Origin: Oscillospiraceae bacterium
GTDB taxonomy: Bacteria; Bacillota; Clostridia; Oscillospirales; Oscillospiraceae
Assembly (NCBI GenBank): GCA_024404215.1
Contig: JAKSQI010000100.1
Span: 1 to 6,020 of the forward strand
Direction of reading: 5' to 3'
Length of the DNA: 6,020 nt
A program made the position numbers and the translations under genes. The notes beneath the pieces were generated by a model. The model ran no database searches. It was not told the origin of the DNA and was given only the letters and a program-made list of their open reading frames with translations. How positions within the stretch are numbered: position 1 is the first letter of the stretch; each line of letters starts with the position of its first letter. This document shows, one piece after another, positions 5,951 through 6,020 of this stretch.

Positions 5951-6020
5951 TTATACCTATCGTGCTTATTATGCCCCCACAGTCCGTAAAAAGGCTTGAG
6001 GGCGCCGGCTCAATGCCGGC
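5931..6020 (-). ncRNA. Possible 3' part of a structured non-coding RNA (6S-like at best)
   Basis: These bases have no coding signal on either strand. On the minus strand they show nested pairing. GCCGGC-ATTGA-GCCGGC (6020-6004) is a perfect hairpin. GCCCTC (6003-5998) pairs with GGGGGC (5978-5973), with one G-U pair, around the loop region AAGCCTTTTTACGGACTGTG. The terminator-like hairpin closes the 3' end. The hairpin followed by AAGCCTTTTTAC loosely recalls the conserved AAGCCUU-A/U-rich element in the 3' half of 6S RNA, which I recall only from E. coli. The 5' half would lie beyond the window, so the closing stem cannot be tested. It could instead be the 3' untranslated region of an unseen gene. 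Confidence 0.25.

Noticed and set aside
1..6020. CRISPR array, insertion sequence, tRNA or phage/defence genes
   Set aside because: No regularly spaced direct repeats, transposase-like frames, terminal inverted repeats or tRNA cloverleaf were found; the space is filled with metabolic and membrane genes.

Overview
The window looks like chromosomal DNA from a low-to-mid-GC Bacillota, most likely a gut-type Clostridia (Oscillospiraceae/Ruminococcaceae-like). The reasons are strong AAGGAG-type ribosome binding sites, a YitT/DUF2179 membrane protein, an Opp/Dpp-type ATPase followed by an M20 peptidase, and a secreted protein ending in a dockerin doublet. The taxonomic call is inference; there is no rRNA or marker gene here. 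Almost every base is explained by six genes in two convergent blocks.

Left block, plus strand (1-2000): the 3' two thirds of an oligopeptide/dipeptide ABC transporter ATPase (OppF/DppF type, Walker A outside the window), then a complete M20-family metallopeptidase/deacylase. They are probably one operon for peptide or acylated amino acid uptake and cleavage. A symmetrical A-stem-T terminator (2025-2059) sits between this block and the opposing block and should serve both.

Right block, minus strand, read from 5863 down to 2058: a YitT-family membrane protein; a secreted dockerin-bearing protein whose middle region carries a His...Ser-x-Gly-Cys arrangement like L,D-transpeptidases (YkuD fold); then, behind its own promoter, an SDR oxidoreductase and a D-2-hydroxyacid dehydrogenase joined by an ATGA stop/start overlap. 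Both dehydrogenases carry an Arg where NADP-preferring enzymes have one, so they may form a paired redox step on an unknown hydroxy/keto acid.

The right edge (about 5915-6020) holds no coding sequence. On the minus strand it reads as a GC-rich, hairpin-forming stretch ending in a hairpin plus U-rich tract, probably the 3' end of a structured RNA or the terminator of a gene beyond the window. A vague resemblance to the 3' half of 6S RNA is noted but unproven. The yitT promoter overlaps this U-tract. The most unusual item in the window is the dockerin protein with the possible transpeptidase-like centre; nothing else suggests a defence system, mobile element or CRISPR array.
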